From Candidatus Brocadia pituitae (GTDB lineage Bacteria > Planctomycetota > Brocadiia > Brocadiales > Brocadiaceae), in contig AP021856.1 in NCBI GenBank assembly GCA_017347445.1, forward strand, positions 3,232,613 to 3,296,612: DNA of 64,000 nucleotides, read 5' to 3'. The notes below the pieces were generated by a model. It was not told the origin of the DNA. It saw only the letters and a list, made by a program, of their open reading frames with translations, and made no database searches. This document shows, one piece after another, positions 16,822-24,694 of this stretch. Within the stretch, counting starts at the first letter, position 1; every line of letters begins with the position of its first letter. A program made the translations under genes and the position numbers.

Positions 16822-17048
16822 TTATTAGTTTCCAACTCTAAATAAATCTCATTTTTACAAGATCGGGCTGCATAGCGTAAGCAAGCGTGAATATCTTCGG
16901 CGGTTAAATGAGGATAGTCCTTCAATATCTCTTCTTCGGATACATCGGATGCTAAAAGTTCAAGAATAAACGCTACTGTAATTCTTGTTCCTTTAATGAT
17001 TGGTTTTCCGCCGAGTATCTTTGGATTAACGGTGATTCTTTCCATCAT
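16818..17048 (-). CDS. DUF433 antitoxin
   Basis: A 76-aa protein, ERITVNPKILGGKPIIKGT, RITVAFILELLASDVSEEEI, LKDYPHLTAEDIHACLRYAA: the standard DUF433 pattern. It sits directly upstream of the DUF5615 toxin with a 4-nt overlap and likely forms its operon repressor and antidote. Start M1 or M2. Confidence 0.9.
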   Translation of the reverse strand: MMERITVNPKILGGKPIIKGTRITVAFILELLASDVSEEEILKDYPHLTAEDIHACLRYAARSCKNEIYLELETNK

Positions 17049-17331
17049 TTTTCTCCTGATAAATAAAAGCCTAAAAAAGAAATTACTTGATATTTAAAGG
17101 TGATAAGCATAGAGAAGGCTATTTCACAAGCATACGTCAAAAATTGTATCATAACGGCATCGGGAGATAAACGGTTAAAACTCCTGGGTGTGGGATATCC
17201 AGTTAACCCCGCTGGCTGTGTTAAGGAGGGTAGCAGTCTGAAATTCTCCTTAGCAAAGGGGGCATAATGGCTGTTTAAAACCATGAACCCAGTCTTCTGT
17301 CTTTCCCGGTGCCCTCTGTGGTAAACACTTG
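17049..17331. other. Intergenic stretch, no supported gene
   Basis: About 280 bp between two DUF433 modules. An open frame exists but its sequence has no recognisable pattern and includes repeat words (TGCCCTCTGTGGTAAAC). It is probably debris. Confidence 0.45.
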
Positions 17332-17454
17332 TCAATAATAAAGATTTGAACGTCGCGCCTTTTTACTTTCTGGTATCCACAAGACATCAAAACCGGCATC
17401 TCTAAGGTCTTTTACTGCAAATCCAGCAATACAACTATCGTTGAGGAATTTCAT
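17332..17454 (-). pseudogene. DUF5615 N-terminal fragment, 40 aa
   Basis: MKFLNDSCIAGFAVKDLRDA then GFDVLWIPESKKARR and a stop. The DxxCIxGxxVxxLR pattern followed by GFDVxWI is the DUF5615 N-terminus; the rest has been replaced at the CCCTCTGTGG repeat. It follows DUF433 (17457-17714) after 2 nt. Confidence 0.7.
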
Positions 17455-17456
17455 TA

Positions 17457-17714
17457 TTATTCTTTGACGAGAATTGGTTCTATTCTTTCATGTGCTACCA
17501 TTCGATATGCAAAAAGGAAGCATGCCAATATATCTTCTTTTTCTAAAAAAGGGTACCCTTCTAACACGTCTTCAATAGTTGAGCCAGAAGCGAGCATTCC
17601 AAGAATATGCTCAACCGCTATTCGCATTCCTCTGATAACGGGTTTCCCATTAAAAATAAGCGGATTATATATTATGCGTTTGAGAAGATCTTCATTGTTT
17701 ACTTGATTTGCCAT
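17457..17714 (-). CDS. DUF433 antitoxin (orphaned)
   Basis: An 85-aa DUF433 protein with RIIYNPLIFNGKPVIRGMRI, AVEHILGMLASGSTIEDVLE and GYPFLEKEDILACFLFAYRM. It has full length and looks intact, but its DUF5615 toxin is reduced to 40 codons. An antitoxin kept without its toxin could still act as a DNA-binding regulator. Confidence 0.87.
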   Translation of the reverse strand: MANQVNNEDLLKRIIYNPLIFNGKPVIRGMRIAVEHILGMLASGSTIEDVLEGYPFLEKEDILACFLFAYRMVAHERIEPILVKE

Positions 17715-17772
17715 TCTCGCCTCCTTTCATACAAATATTTTTAAACATAACGAACAACCAATGATTTGCATT

Positions 17773-17835
17773 TTAAGCCTTTTCTTGTTTTAAAATTATC
17801 TCTAAGAAGATACTGGTATCGATAAAAAATCTCAA
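17773..17835 (-). pseudogene. PIN-domain N-terminal scrap
   Basis: Twenty codons, LRFFIDTSIFLEIILKQEKA, matching the first strand and helix of PIN proteins (FIDTSIFLE). It stops at TAA. The surrounding 17715-18044 holds nothing else that I can identify. Confidence 0.4.
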
Positions 17836-18427
17836 TTCTGAAATCTTATGTTGAAGTTTCACAGAAGTATATTGATTTCTTAAATCATAAATAATTAGCC
17901 AGAAGTCGCTATATTCAGGGCGTCTAATAGAATAACGTTTGCATCCTGCTACGTAACACTTATATTATTACACACCCCCTAACGCAATCGAAAATATCAA
18001 TACTTATTATTTAAGACCCCTTTTGTTTTCTCTATACAAGACTATCATCCTTTTTTCTTCAATAGGACTTCTAAATAAGTTTGTTTCCTCATAGGAATGG
18101 CGAGCAGGTGGCTAGGCAGAAGTAAGAGATTTATTAAAAATGGTTTAGTAAAAGCCCCGAATTTCAAGATTTCATATTGACCACCAAAGGTTCTAATCTT
18201 TACAACTTCAAAACCTGATTGCAAAGCTGCTACTGTTAAAGATTTTTTTGTAAAACCGTTCACATGATATGGAGACATAAATGGTTTGGTACGTTCAGAT
18301 ATATTTCCTCTGCCAGATAAGGTATATAACAACTTTTTAATATCGTTAAATAAACTATCTTCATTTGGCACTCCACAATAAATTAGCCCGCCCACATTGA
18401 GTATCCTGTTTAATCCTTTGAGATAAT

Positions 18428-19799
18428 GGTAGTATAATAAATTTTGTGTAAATTCGGAAGAGGGGTAGAAAAAAAGCGCATTCGTTTCTATACTTGGAGT
18501 TGATTAAAAGGAACAACAATAAACCAAGAAAGAGGGAATGCGCAATGATGGAATTGAGAATAAATGTACCAGAAGTAAAGGAATATATCAAGGGGATAGC
18601 AGAAGCGCCTGGGAAGATATTTCAGTTTGTGAGGTATAACGTAAAGGAGAGCGTAGGGAAGTATCTTTCGGAGTTGATGGAAGCGGAATTATCAGTATTC
18701 ATAGGCCGAGAGCGTTACCAGAGGGATAAAGGAAGGGAGGGGAATTATAGAAACGGAGGCTATAGCCGACGTTTTACGCTCAAAGGGATAGGGGAAGTCG
18801 TTGTCAAAATACCCCGTGATCGTAATGGGGAATTCCGGACATCGGTAATGCCGAGGAGTCGTCAATATGAGGACCAGATACGGGAGGATTTGGGACTGAT
18901 GTACTTGACGGGGGTAAGTACGCGGACGTTGAGTTTAATAACCCATCGTCTGGTGGGCAGAAGACTGTCTCACGAAGAGGTAAGTAAGGCGAATCTGACG
19001 TTAACCGAAGGGGTGGAGAAGTGGAGGAACCGCGACCTTTCAAAAGAGTCGGTAAAATACCTGTTTTTAGACGGGGTAACCTTTGCCATGCGTATTGGCA
19101 GGAGTATTGAAAAAGTGCCCGTATTGGTGGCAATAGGGGTAACAGAGGTGGGACATAAACTGGTATTAGGCTTACAGTCAGGAGATAAGGAATCCGCCGG
19201 AAGCTGGAGAGAGTTTTTCAGAGACCTGAAAAGGCGTGGTTTGGAGAGCACGAAAGTTACCTTGGGCATCATGGATGGCCTTCCTGGATTGGAAAAGGTA
19301 TTCCAGGAGGAATTTCCTCAAGCCAAAACGCAACGGTGCCAGGTTCATGTCGCGAGAAATGTTTTGGCTAAGGTTCCGAGAAAACAGAAAAAGACAATGG
19401 CCGATGACTTGCGTTCGATTTTCTACGCATCAACGAAAGCAAAGGCACTTGAGTTTTACGAGAGATTTCAAAAGGACTGGCAGACAGAATGTCCATCAGC
19501 AGTAAAGTGTCTTGGGAATTCTATCGATTCGTGCCTTACTTTTTTCTCGTTTCCTCAGGAAGAGTGGATATCTCTCAGAACAACAAACATCATCGAGAGA
19601 TTAAATAAGGAGTTTAAAAGAAGGACAAAGCCTATGGAGATCGTAGCAGGAGAAAATTCTTGTTATCGGCTCCTGGCCTTTATCTCATTAAAAATGGAAC
19701 TCGCATGGAGGTCAACTCCTCTGGGAAAGGTGAATGCAAATTTGCCCTTCTTTCAACAAGTCGCTGAAAAAGAATTTACACAAAATTGTTGACATTACC
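18428..19799 (+). mobile_element. IS256-family insertion sequence, complete (1372 bp)
   Basis: Terminal inverted repeats of 28 bp with six mismatches: the left begins GGTAGTATAATAAATTTTGT, the right (complement) GGTAATGTCAACAATTTTGT, and both end in GTAAATTC. The element is flanked by 8-bp direct repeats GAGATAAT at 18420-18427 and 19800-19807, the usual target-duplication size for IS256. One intact transposase gene fills it. Identical target repeats suggest a fairly recent insertion. Confidence 0.93.
18545..19792 (+). CDS. IS256-family transposase (Mutator-type)
   Basis: DDE transposase, about 415 aa from the ATG at 18545, which has AGAGGGA just upstream; an in-frame TTG at 18494 would add 17 residues. 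Catalytic residues from this start are D176 (YLFLDGVTF), D244 (LGIMDGLPGL) and E351 (TTNIIERLNKEFKRRTKPM), with the RCQVHVARNVL C-x(2)-H block of the family. The stop codon lies within the right inverted repeat. No frameshift is visible, so the element is probably active. Confidence 0.95.
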   Translation: MMELRINVPEVKEYIKGIAEAPGKIFQFVRYNVKESVGKYLSELMEAELSVFIGRERYQRDKGREGNYRNGGYSRRFTLKGIGEVVVKIPRDRNGEFRTSVMPRSRQYEDQIREDLGLMYLTGVSTRTLSLITHRLVGRRLSHEEVSKANLTLTEGVEKWRNRDLSKESVKYLFLDGVTFAMRIGRSIEKVPVLVAIGVTEVGHKLVLGLQSGDKESAGSWREFFRDLKRRGLESTKVTLGIMDGLPGLEKVFQEEFPQAKTQRCQVHVARNVLAKVPRKQKKTMADDLRSIFYASTKAKALEFYERFQKDWQTECPSAVKCLGNSIDSCLTFFSFPQEEWISLRTTNIIERLNKEFKRRTKPMEIVAGENSCYRLLAFISLKMELAWRSTPLGKVNANLPFFQQVAEKEFTQNC

Positions 19800-20346
19800 G
19801 AGATAATCAACCGGGTTGAGTATATGCTCTAAAACTGAATCCATATAAATACAGTCAAAATGATTATCGGGAAAATGTGCATTCTTTATTTCGCCTTTAA
19901 AAAATTTGATATCTTGTCTTTTGGCCAGTTGCATTCTATTATCAAAGACATCTATACCATGAACTTCCCAACCTCTGTCCGCCGCTTCTATTAAAACATA
20001 GCCCTCTCCGCAACCGATATCGAGAAAACGCATTCTTTTCTGGTTTAAACACTCCTGGAGTTTGTCCAATCTGTTCTTCCTATCTCGGTCTCTTTTCCTT
20101 GCCCACCATTTGGTCATTTCTGTAAAATACGTTTCATCGTATAATTTGCTCATCTCTACGTCCGTCAAATTCTGTGGTGAAACAAAATAGAACCGGCAGT
20201 TTTGACACTTTAAGACTTGATAGGTTTCTTTAAATACTGTTTTTGCCTTTGGAGATAGTTCAGGTTTACCAATTGTTTTGAATTTACTACTATTACCACA
20301 AACTGGGCAATTTGCATTAATCAAATTATTCATGCGTATCTCCTTT

Positions 20347-20592
20347 TTATGCAGTTGTACTTTCTTCAAACGCTAAGATATCAACTGTCATCTTTCCCAT
20401 GAAGTGGCTTTTGCTCTGCGCCAAACTTTCAAGATCCTTATAAACACCACTACTCAAGTATTTTTCTCCACACTGCTGGCAGACGCCTGCGGGAACGTCT
20501 TTAATAACTACCAGATCATCACCCCAGCGGTAGTCAATTGTGACCTGTTGCAGAATTACCTTCCCTTTACAAAAATAACATGTATCAAGCAT
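20347..20592 (-). CDS. YgiT-type zinc-finger protein (antitoxin-like)
   Basis: An 81-aa protein with two CxxC pairs, TCYFCKGKV and GVCQQCGEKYL, the zinc ribbon of YgiT/MqsA-type antitoxins, followed by a short helical tail. I start it at the ATG at 20592, which follows a strong GGAAGGAGG site. A longer frame upstream is the tail of another gene. It directly follows a remnant of a DUF4258 gene, the normal toxin partner of this family. The normal DNA-binding domain of MqsA is absent. Confidence 0.88.
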   Translation of the reverse strand: MLDTCYFCKGKVILQQVTIDYRWGDDLVVIKDVPAGVCQQCGEKYLSSGVYKDLESLAQSKSHFMGKMTVDILAFEESTTA

Positions 20593-20594
20593 TT

Positions 20595-20702
20595 TTAAAC
20601 CTCCTTCCTTCTTGCCTTCCAATCCCCTTCCCATTCTTTGATATCTGGTTCGTAGGCAGTTATGATAAGAATTTCTTCTTCTTTTAATTTACCACAAACG
20701 AC
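20595..20702 (-). pseudogene. DUF4258 C-terminal remnant
   Basis: VVCGKLKEEEILIITAYEPD then IKEWEGDWKARRKEV and TAA, 2 nt before the YgiT start. The IITAYEPDxxxWE pattern is the end of DUF4258 proteins. The N-terminal two thirds are gone, replaced at about 20703 by transposase debris. Confidence 0.65.
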
Positions 20703-20718
20703 AGGGGAAGAGAGGGGG

Positions 20719-20968
20719 TCAAATCTTTATCCATGACAAATCGGTTTCGACTCTTTTGACAATCTGAGAAATACGTTTGTCATCTTTCAGTTTTTCCCGT
20801 AATCGTTTTCTCCCCTGGCTCACTGTACTATAGTCCATCCCTATCTTTCAACAATTCAAGAAACTTGTTCTTATCGTGGTCATCCCTGAATATTGCCTTC
20901 CGCTCGTTACCCCGGCAGGTTACGTGGTATAATGCATCTTCATATTGTATTCGTAAGGGTCTTGCCAT
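20719..20968 (-). pseudogene. REP-associated tyrosine (Y1) transposase with internal deletion
   Basis: Starts ARPLRIQYEDALYHVTCRGN and ERKAIFRDDHDKNKFLELL, the RAYT N-terminus with its HVTxRG strand. After about 47 codons it jumps in another frame to YSTVSQGRKRLREKLKDDKR, the end of the same family. The HUH active site and catalytic tyrosine are lost. A second N-terminal piece is at 21885-22024. Confidence 0.8.
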
Positions 20969-21076
20969 AACCAAATTATACCGAACACAAACTATGACCC
21001 CCTAGATTCTAGATTTGCTAGAAACTTTTTGACCCCTTATCCTTACTTTCCTTATCTACCTTATCTACTTTCTTCT

Positions 21077-21352
21077 TCAATGAGTATTGACTTCGACACC
21101 AACCAATCTCGATGTAATCTTAGGAGATAATTGTTTTACTTTTATATAAACCACTTTTCCACCTTCTGATTCAATGTCCTTAGCTATCTTCATATTGTAA
21201 TCTTTCAATTCAGGATCATATTCTGGTATAAATATAACAACTGCCTCTTCTGTTAAAAATTCATCGAACTCTGGATGCTCAATAACATATTTACTAAATT
21301 CAACACTCAATTCCGAGTTTTTCAAAAAAAACTTATCCTTCTTCATTCCCAT
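21077..21352 (-). CDS. DUF5647-type small protein
   Basis: A 91-aa protein: SVEFSKYVIEHPEFDEFLTE, AVVIFIPEYDPELKDYNMKI, KDIESEGGKVVYIKVKQLSP. I recognise the pattern as DUF5647, often found beside the gene type immediately upstream (21333-21671), with which it overlaps by 20 nt. Function is unknown; the pair looks like a two-gene TA-like module. Confidence 0.65.
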   Translation of the reverse strand: MGMKKDKFFLKNSELSVEFSKYVIEHPEFDEFLTEEAVVIFIPEYDPELKDYNMKIAKDIESEGGKVVYIKVKQLSPKITSRLVGVEVNTH

Positions 21353-21671
21353 AATTAATACCTCCTAAAAATACCGTTTTGTACATTCTCCAGTTCGATT
21401 TAATATCATATTCAGCAAAGGTTAGTGCTTCGTTATAATCTTTTGTATATAAAGGTGTTTTCCGTTTTTTCCCAGTTTTATCGTAACAGTCACGATGAGC
21501 AAAACCATGTTGTGTATCATATCTTACAACGGGAATCCACTTACCTTCTAAGATGGTTTCATATTGTATTAAAAAATGAAGCACTTGCCCTTTTAATCGA
21601 ATATGCCTGTGACGATACCTGTCTTCCGGTGTTAGCATTACAGCAAAATTTAATTCTTTAAAATCAACCAT
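21333..21671 (-). CDS. Conserved hypothetical protein paired with DUF5647
   Basis: A 112-aa basic protein with FAVMLTPEDRYRHRHIRLKG, YETILEGKWIPVVRYDTQHG and FAHRDCYDKTGKKRKTPLYT. The RYD-x(4)-FAHRD pattern (DUF7718-like, from memory) is typical of small genes adjacent to DUF5647. It overlaps the next gene by 20 nt, suggesting joint expression. It could be the toxic partner, but there is no evidence beyond context. Confidence 0.6.
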   Translation of the reverse strand: MVDFKELNFAVMLTPEDRYRHRHIRLKGQVLHFLIQYETILEGKWIPVVRYDTQHGFAHRDCYDKTGKKRKTPLYTKDYNEALTFAEYDIKSNWRMYKTVFLGGINYGNEEG

Positions 21672-21689
21672 TTATAAGTATTTAAGGGT

Positions 21690-21884
21690 TATAATATCTC
21701 TCTGTACTACAATCCATCAACTTCTTGTTTTTTATGCTCGTTTTTCAAACTGCATAACCGTAAGGCACTGCTAGATGAGGCTTACGCAAAGTTTGGAGCA
21801 TTGAGTTTTTTGTCATTTGTCATTTGAAATTGTTTCGTATTTCGACATTCGTATTTCGGATTTGGTTGCGGCCAAAGGCCGCGC
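21690..21884. repeat. Dispersed repeat (TTGATGG...AACTTCTTG to GGCCGCAACCAAA), copy 1
   Basis: About 195 bp sharing several words with 23770-23935: CCATCAACTTCTTGTTTTTT, TTTTCAAACTGCATAACCG, GAGCATTGAGTTTTTTGTCA, TTGAAATTGTTTCG and TTGGTTGCGGCC. Each copy ends at a GGCGCGGCC hairpin abutting a truncated gene (RAYT here, a DUF2281-like antitoxin there). Confidence 0.65.
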
Positions 21885-22024
21885 CAAGTTGTCAACCCAT
21901 CATTCAACAACTCGAGAAACACTTTCTTATCGTGGTCATCCCTGAATATTGCCTTCCGCTCGTTACCCCGGCAGGTTACGTGATATAATGCACCTTCATA
22001 TTGTATTCGTAAGGGTCTTGCCAT
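21885..22024 (-). pseudogene. REP-associated transposase N-terminal fragment
   Basis: ARPLRIQYEGALYHVTCRGN, ERKAIFRDDHDKKVFLELL, then NDGLTTW, after which the frame enters the dispersed repeat. It is a second scrap of the same transposase family as 20719-20968. Confidence 0.75.
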
Positions 22025-22061
22025 AACCAAATTATACTGAACACATTAAAGATTTGACCCC

Positions 22062-22274
22062 TTACTTCCTCACGATGTTGTCAATCTCGATGCCCTTTTC
22101 TTTTAATCCATCAATCAATTCAGAAGCATCCAGTATTTCTATAGCGACCACTTTACCTCCGGGGCCTATGTCAACACTCACCTGGTCACTCAGATGTATC
22201 ACCTCACATTCTACTTTTTTATCAATAAGTCTTATGTCCAAAGCATCCACTTCGGCGTCATACCTGATTTTCAT
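22062..22274 (-). CDS. DUF2283-domain protein
   Basis: A 70-aa protein with MKIRYDAEVDALDIRLIDKK, SVDIGPGGKVVAIEILDASE, typical of DUF2283 (small proteins, often beside DUF4258 toxins). No DUF4258 gene remains next to it here, only a remnant at 20595. It is probably an orphan antitoxin. Confidence 0.88.
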   Translation of the reverse strand: MKIRYDAEVDALDIRLIDKKVECEVIHLSDQVSVDIGPGGKVVAIEILDASELIDGLKEKGIEIDNIVRK

Positions 22275-22716
22275 CTTGCGTCACCTTTGCTAAAAAGGAT
22301 CTGTTTATCCATGCCGCCCATCACATTCTTTACCTGGTGCATGTGCAAAAAATAGCTTTGAATATCCAGGAATTATTAATAATTTTCATTGGGGTTTAAC
22401 ATTTTATTTGAAATTTGTCATTTGCGTTTTAGTATTTCGATAGTATTTGTATTTTGGCCTTTGAGATGTGTGATATAAATAATCTGTGTAATCAGCGAAA
22501 TCGTTCGACTGAGCTCACGACGAAGTCTGTGGTTGATATATCTTTCTCCGTGCCCTCTGTGCCTCTGTGGTGAACCCTTTATTCACAAATCAAGGGGTGA
22601 CCCCAGTCCCTTCCTCTAAACCTTTCAACTGATGTTAAAACACCTGCCGCTTCAAGATTACCCTTTATTTCCGCGTCCAAAAAGAGATTCATCGCCTGTA
22701 TTGATTAATACTTATG
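22275..22716. other. Intergenic stretch with repeat scraps
   Basis: About 440 bp. Contains a CAAAT/ATTTG-type scrap at 22395-22460, CCCTCTGTGCCTCTGTGGTG at 22553, and a possible coding scrap near 22650-22700 (minus, MNLFLDAEIKGNLEAAG) that I cannot assign. No full gene is visible. Confidence 0.45.
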
Positions 22717-23163
22717 TTAAACTTTAAACGGATTTATAATTTGTACTCCCTCGATTATTTGACCATGATTAAAATCTTCGGTCAAAATAGTTTTAACTCC
22801 ATATTCAAAAGCTATCGCCCATTGCATAGCATCCCAAAAAGACAGTTTATAATTAATAACGCCGCCCATTGCTTTCAAGAACGTTGCTTTGGTTGGCTCT
22901 ATTATTTTCCATGTTTCCGCATAATCTATCAATATTTGTTTTGCAAGATTGGGGTCCATGCCTGGTTTTCTTTTGTAAACCATAACCCAATATGACTCAG
23001 CAAGCGTTTGAATGCTTAATATACCTTTCCCGCTTCTGCCTATTTGTATTAAACTTTTTGATGCCTTTTTATACTTCTCACCATTATTATAAAGAGCGTA
23101 TATAAGTATATTCGTGTCTATTAAAATATCTCCATCTTTATAATCACTCATAAATTTCTTCAC
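22717..23163 (-). CDS. PIN-domain toxin
   Basis: A 148-aa PIN nuclease: GDILIDTNILIYALYNNGEK (first Asp, DTN), QTLAESYWVMVYKR (Glu), YKLSFWDAMQWAIAFEYGVK (central Asp) and TILTEDFNHGQ (EDF). All expected acidic positions are present. It overlaps its antitoxin gene (23144-23356) by 20 nt. Confidence 0.88.
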   Translation of the reverse strand: MKKFMSDYKDGDILIDTNILIYALYNNGEKYKKASKSLIQIGRSGKGILSIQTLAESYWVMVYKRKPGMDPNLAKQILIDYAETWKIIEPTKATFLKAMGGVINYKLSFWDAMQWAIAFEYGVKTILTEDFNHGQIIEGVQIINPFKV

Positions 23164-23356
23164 GTCTCCACTTTTCGATAACCCCCCCTGATAAAACCTT
23201 TTCTTTTATCCATTTTTCCCATCGCATAGGATTCTTATTGTTTTTTTCTCCTAAAAGTATTATTACATCAACATCAGTTTCGGAAATTTTTATCGATTCT
23301 GGAATTTTTATGCTTCGCTCTTTACCAATATGTGCTTTAAATCGTATAGCATCCAT
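23144..23356 (-). CDS. Antitoxin partner of PIN toxin
   Basis: A 70-aa protein: AHIGKERSIKIPESIKISET, DVDVIILLGEKNN, then a basic amphipathic end. The GxERxIxIPE beginning is common to antitoxins preceding PIN toxins of this type. It overlaps the toxin by 20 nt. Confidence 0.75.
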   Translation of the reverse strand: MDAIRFKAHIGKERSIKIPESIKISETDVDVIILLGEKNNKNPMRWEKWIKEKVLSGGVIEKWRREEIYE

Positions 23357-23852
23357 TTATATTCCCTTTCCTAATAAACCAATTCTTCACAATAAATTAA
23401 ATTTCCCCAATTATTCCTTCTCACTCAGAGGCTACTGCATACATAATCTTAAACTCTTAACTGTAATTTCATAAATAAGCCACCTTTCAAACTCAAAATT
23501 GCTAAAGTAAACAATCTACGACTAATATACTTTCCACTTATTATTTTACTACATTTTTCTCACAAACACATATCTTCTCAGTATCTCTTAACCAATCAAA
23601 CTTCTCAACCTCTTAACCTCTTAACCTCACATCTCCCCCCTCACCAATCACAACTTCACATCTTCCTGACTTCCGAACATCGTAGCCCTTTGACTTTCAA
23701 ACTCTCCTCACACCTTATGGCATTTGGCATACGACTTACGGACTTATCACTTGTGATTTTCAACTTCTGTCTTCGTACTACTATCCACCAACTTCTTGTT
23801 TTTTTGCGCGATTTTTAAACTGCACGATCGTAACGCATTGATCAGATAATAG
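23357..23852. other. Pyrimidine-rich intergenic region and dispersed repeat copy 2
   Basis: About 500 bp. 23560-23660 is strongly pyrimidine-rich, with repeated CTCTTAACC words. 23705-23740 holds GGCATTTGGCATACGACTTA. From 23770 it matches the repeat at 21690-21884. No gene is seen. Confidence 0.5.
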
Positions 23853-23996
23853 TTACGTAAAGTTTTGAGCATTGAGTTTTTCGTCATTTGAAATTGTTTC
23901 GAATTTGGTTGCGGCCAGAGGCCGCGCCAGGAAATCCTTTACCTCTTCACGCAATTCCCGCGGCAGTTGTTTAATGAGATCCTCTAATCTATTCAT
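23853..23996 (-). pseudogene. DUF2281-like antitoxin N-terminus fused to a repeat
   Basis: MNRLEDLIKQLPRELREEVK then DFLA is the N-terminal helix pair of DUF2281-like antitoxins (LxxLPxELxxEVxDFL). The remaining 23 codons are a translation of the dispersed GGCCGCAACC repeat, ending at TAA. No toxin follows. Confidence 0.6.
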
Positions 23997-24149
23997 GTAT
24001 ATTACCTTTCCTTCCCAAGAATGTTCAAAACCAGCAATTCCTTAATATTTCAGATGTGGCTATTTCTTCCCGGGCATAAAAATTGTATCATAACGGCATG
24101 GGGAAATAAACGGTTAAAGCTGTTGAAATGGGGTACATATCCAGTGAAC

Positions 24150-24303
24150 CTTGAACCCTAAACTCTGTTCTCTTTCTTCTATCCTCTATCGTCTGTCGTC
24201 TGTAACGAATCCCTTCGCGTCCTTTGCGGCTTGGCGTGAAACCCTCAACTTTGAACCCTGAACCCCGAACCCTTAGTGTCTTCGTGCCTTTGTGGCTAAA
24301 GTA
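24150..24303. repeat. CCTGAACC / CTTCGTGCCTTTGTGGC repeat patch
   Basis: Contains TTGAACCCTGAACCCCGAAC, TTAGTGTCTTCGTGCCTTTG and ATCCTCTATCGTCTGTCGTC words. The layout (repeat patch then GT2 tail fragment) is the same as at 8557-8973, which suggests that gene tail and repeat were copied together. Confidence 0.6.
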
Positions 24304-24693
24304 TTTTTCGCAATCCATTTCTTCAAAGTCATCAACCCCCATATTGACCCAAGACCGTAACTGAAATGAAGGGTTGCAAAGACTATGGGCAGCATAAAGA
24401 AATATCTGAATCCATGTTTATACGAGAGCATGGCCGAAGAAAATACATTGGCCAATGCATAACAGCCAAAAATTCCTATCGGCAGTACCAAATTGAGGCC
24501 TGATAGAACACCGAGAGGAAACCGAGGAATATCCGAAACAGAAAATAATGTCAAACAAAAGAGTATTACCGACAGACTGACGCTGCCTACGAGGGATGCA
24601 ACGAATACAAAGGGTATAAAATGTCTCCATGATAGCGCATACGGGGCAACGGCCTTTGTATACACCACCCATTTCCCATTCTCATAATTCTAC
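24304..24693 (-). pseudogene. GT2 C-terminal fragment, longest copy
   Basis: Starts abruptly at NYENGKWVVYTKAVAPYALS (equivalent to residue 228 or so of the intact GT2), preceded by a stop where the parent has an N, and runs through WRHFIPFVFVASLVGSVSLS to the repeat-encoded TLATKARRH end. About 130 codons. It abuts the stop of the next glycosyltransferase (24695). Confidence 0.75.
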
Positions 24694-24694
24694 C

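Larger units (their letters stand above)
18045..20333 (-). pseudogene. SAM-dependent methyltransferase split by IS256-family insertion
   Basis: Two halves of one gene. The 5' half (19808-20333) begins MNNLINANCPVCGNSSKFK with AAGGAGATACGC upstream and carries the SAM site FLDIGCGEGYVLIEAADRGW. The 3' half (18045-18427) resumes LKGLNRILNVGGLIYCG and runs to the stop. Deleting the IS and one copy of the 8-bp target repeat GAGATAAT restores an uninterrupted frame through NPVDYLKGLNRI. The restored protein is close to the intact 305-aa methyltransferase at 31735-32652, so the cell keeps a working paralog. The N-terminal CPVC...CQNC zinc ribbon is shared by both. Confidence 0.9.

Noticed and set aside
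17045-17335. 96-codon minus-strand frame between two DUF433 modules
   Set aside because: No family pattern, poor start, and it contains repeat words; the real coding scrap there is the DUF5615 fragment in another frame.
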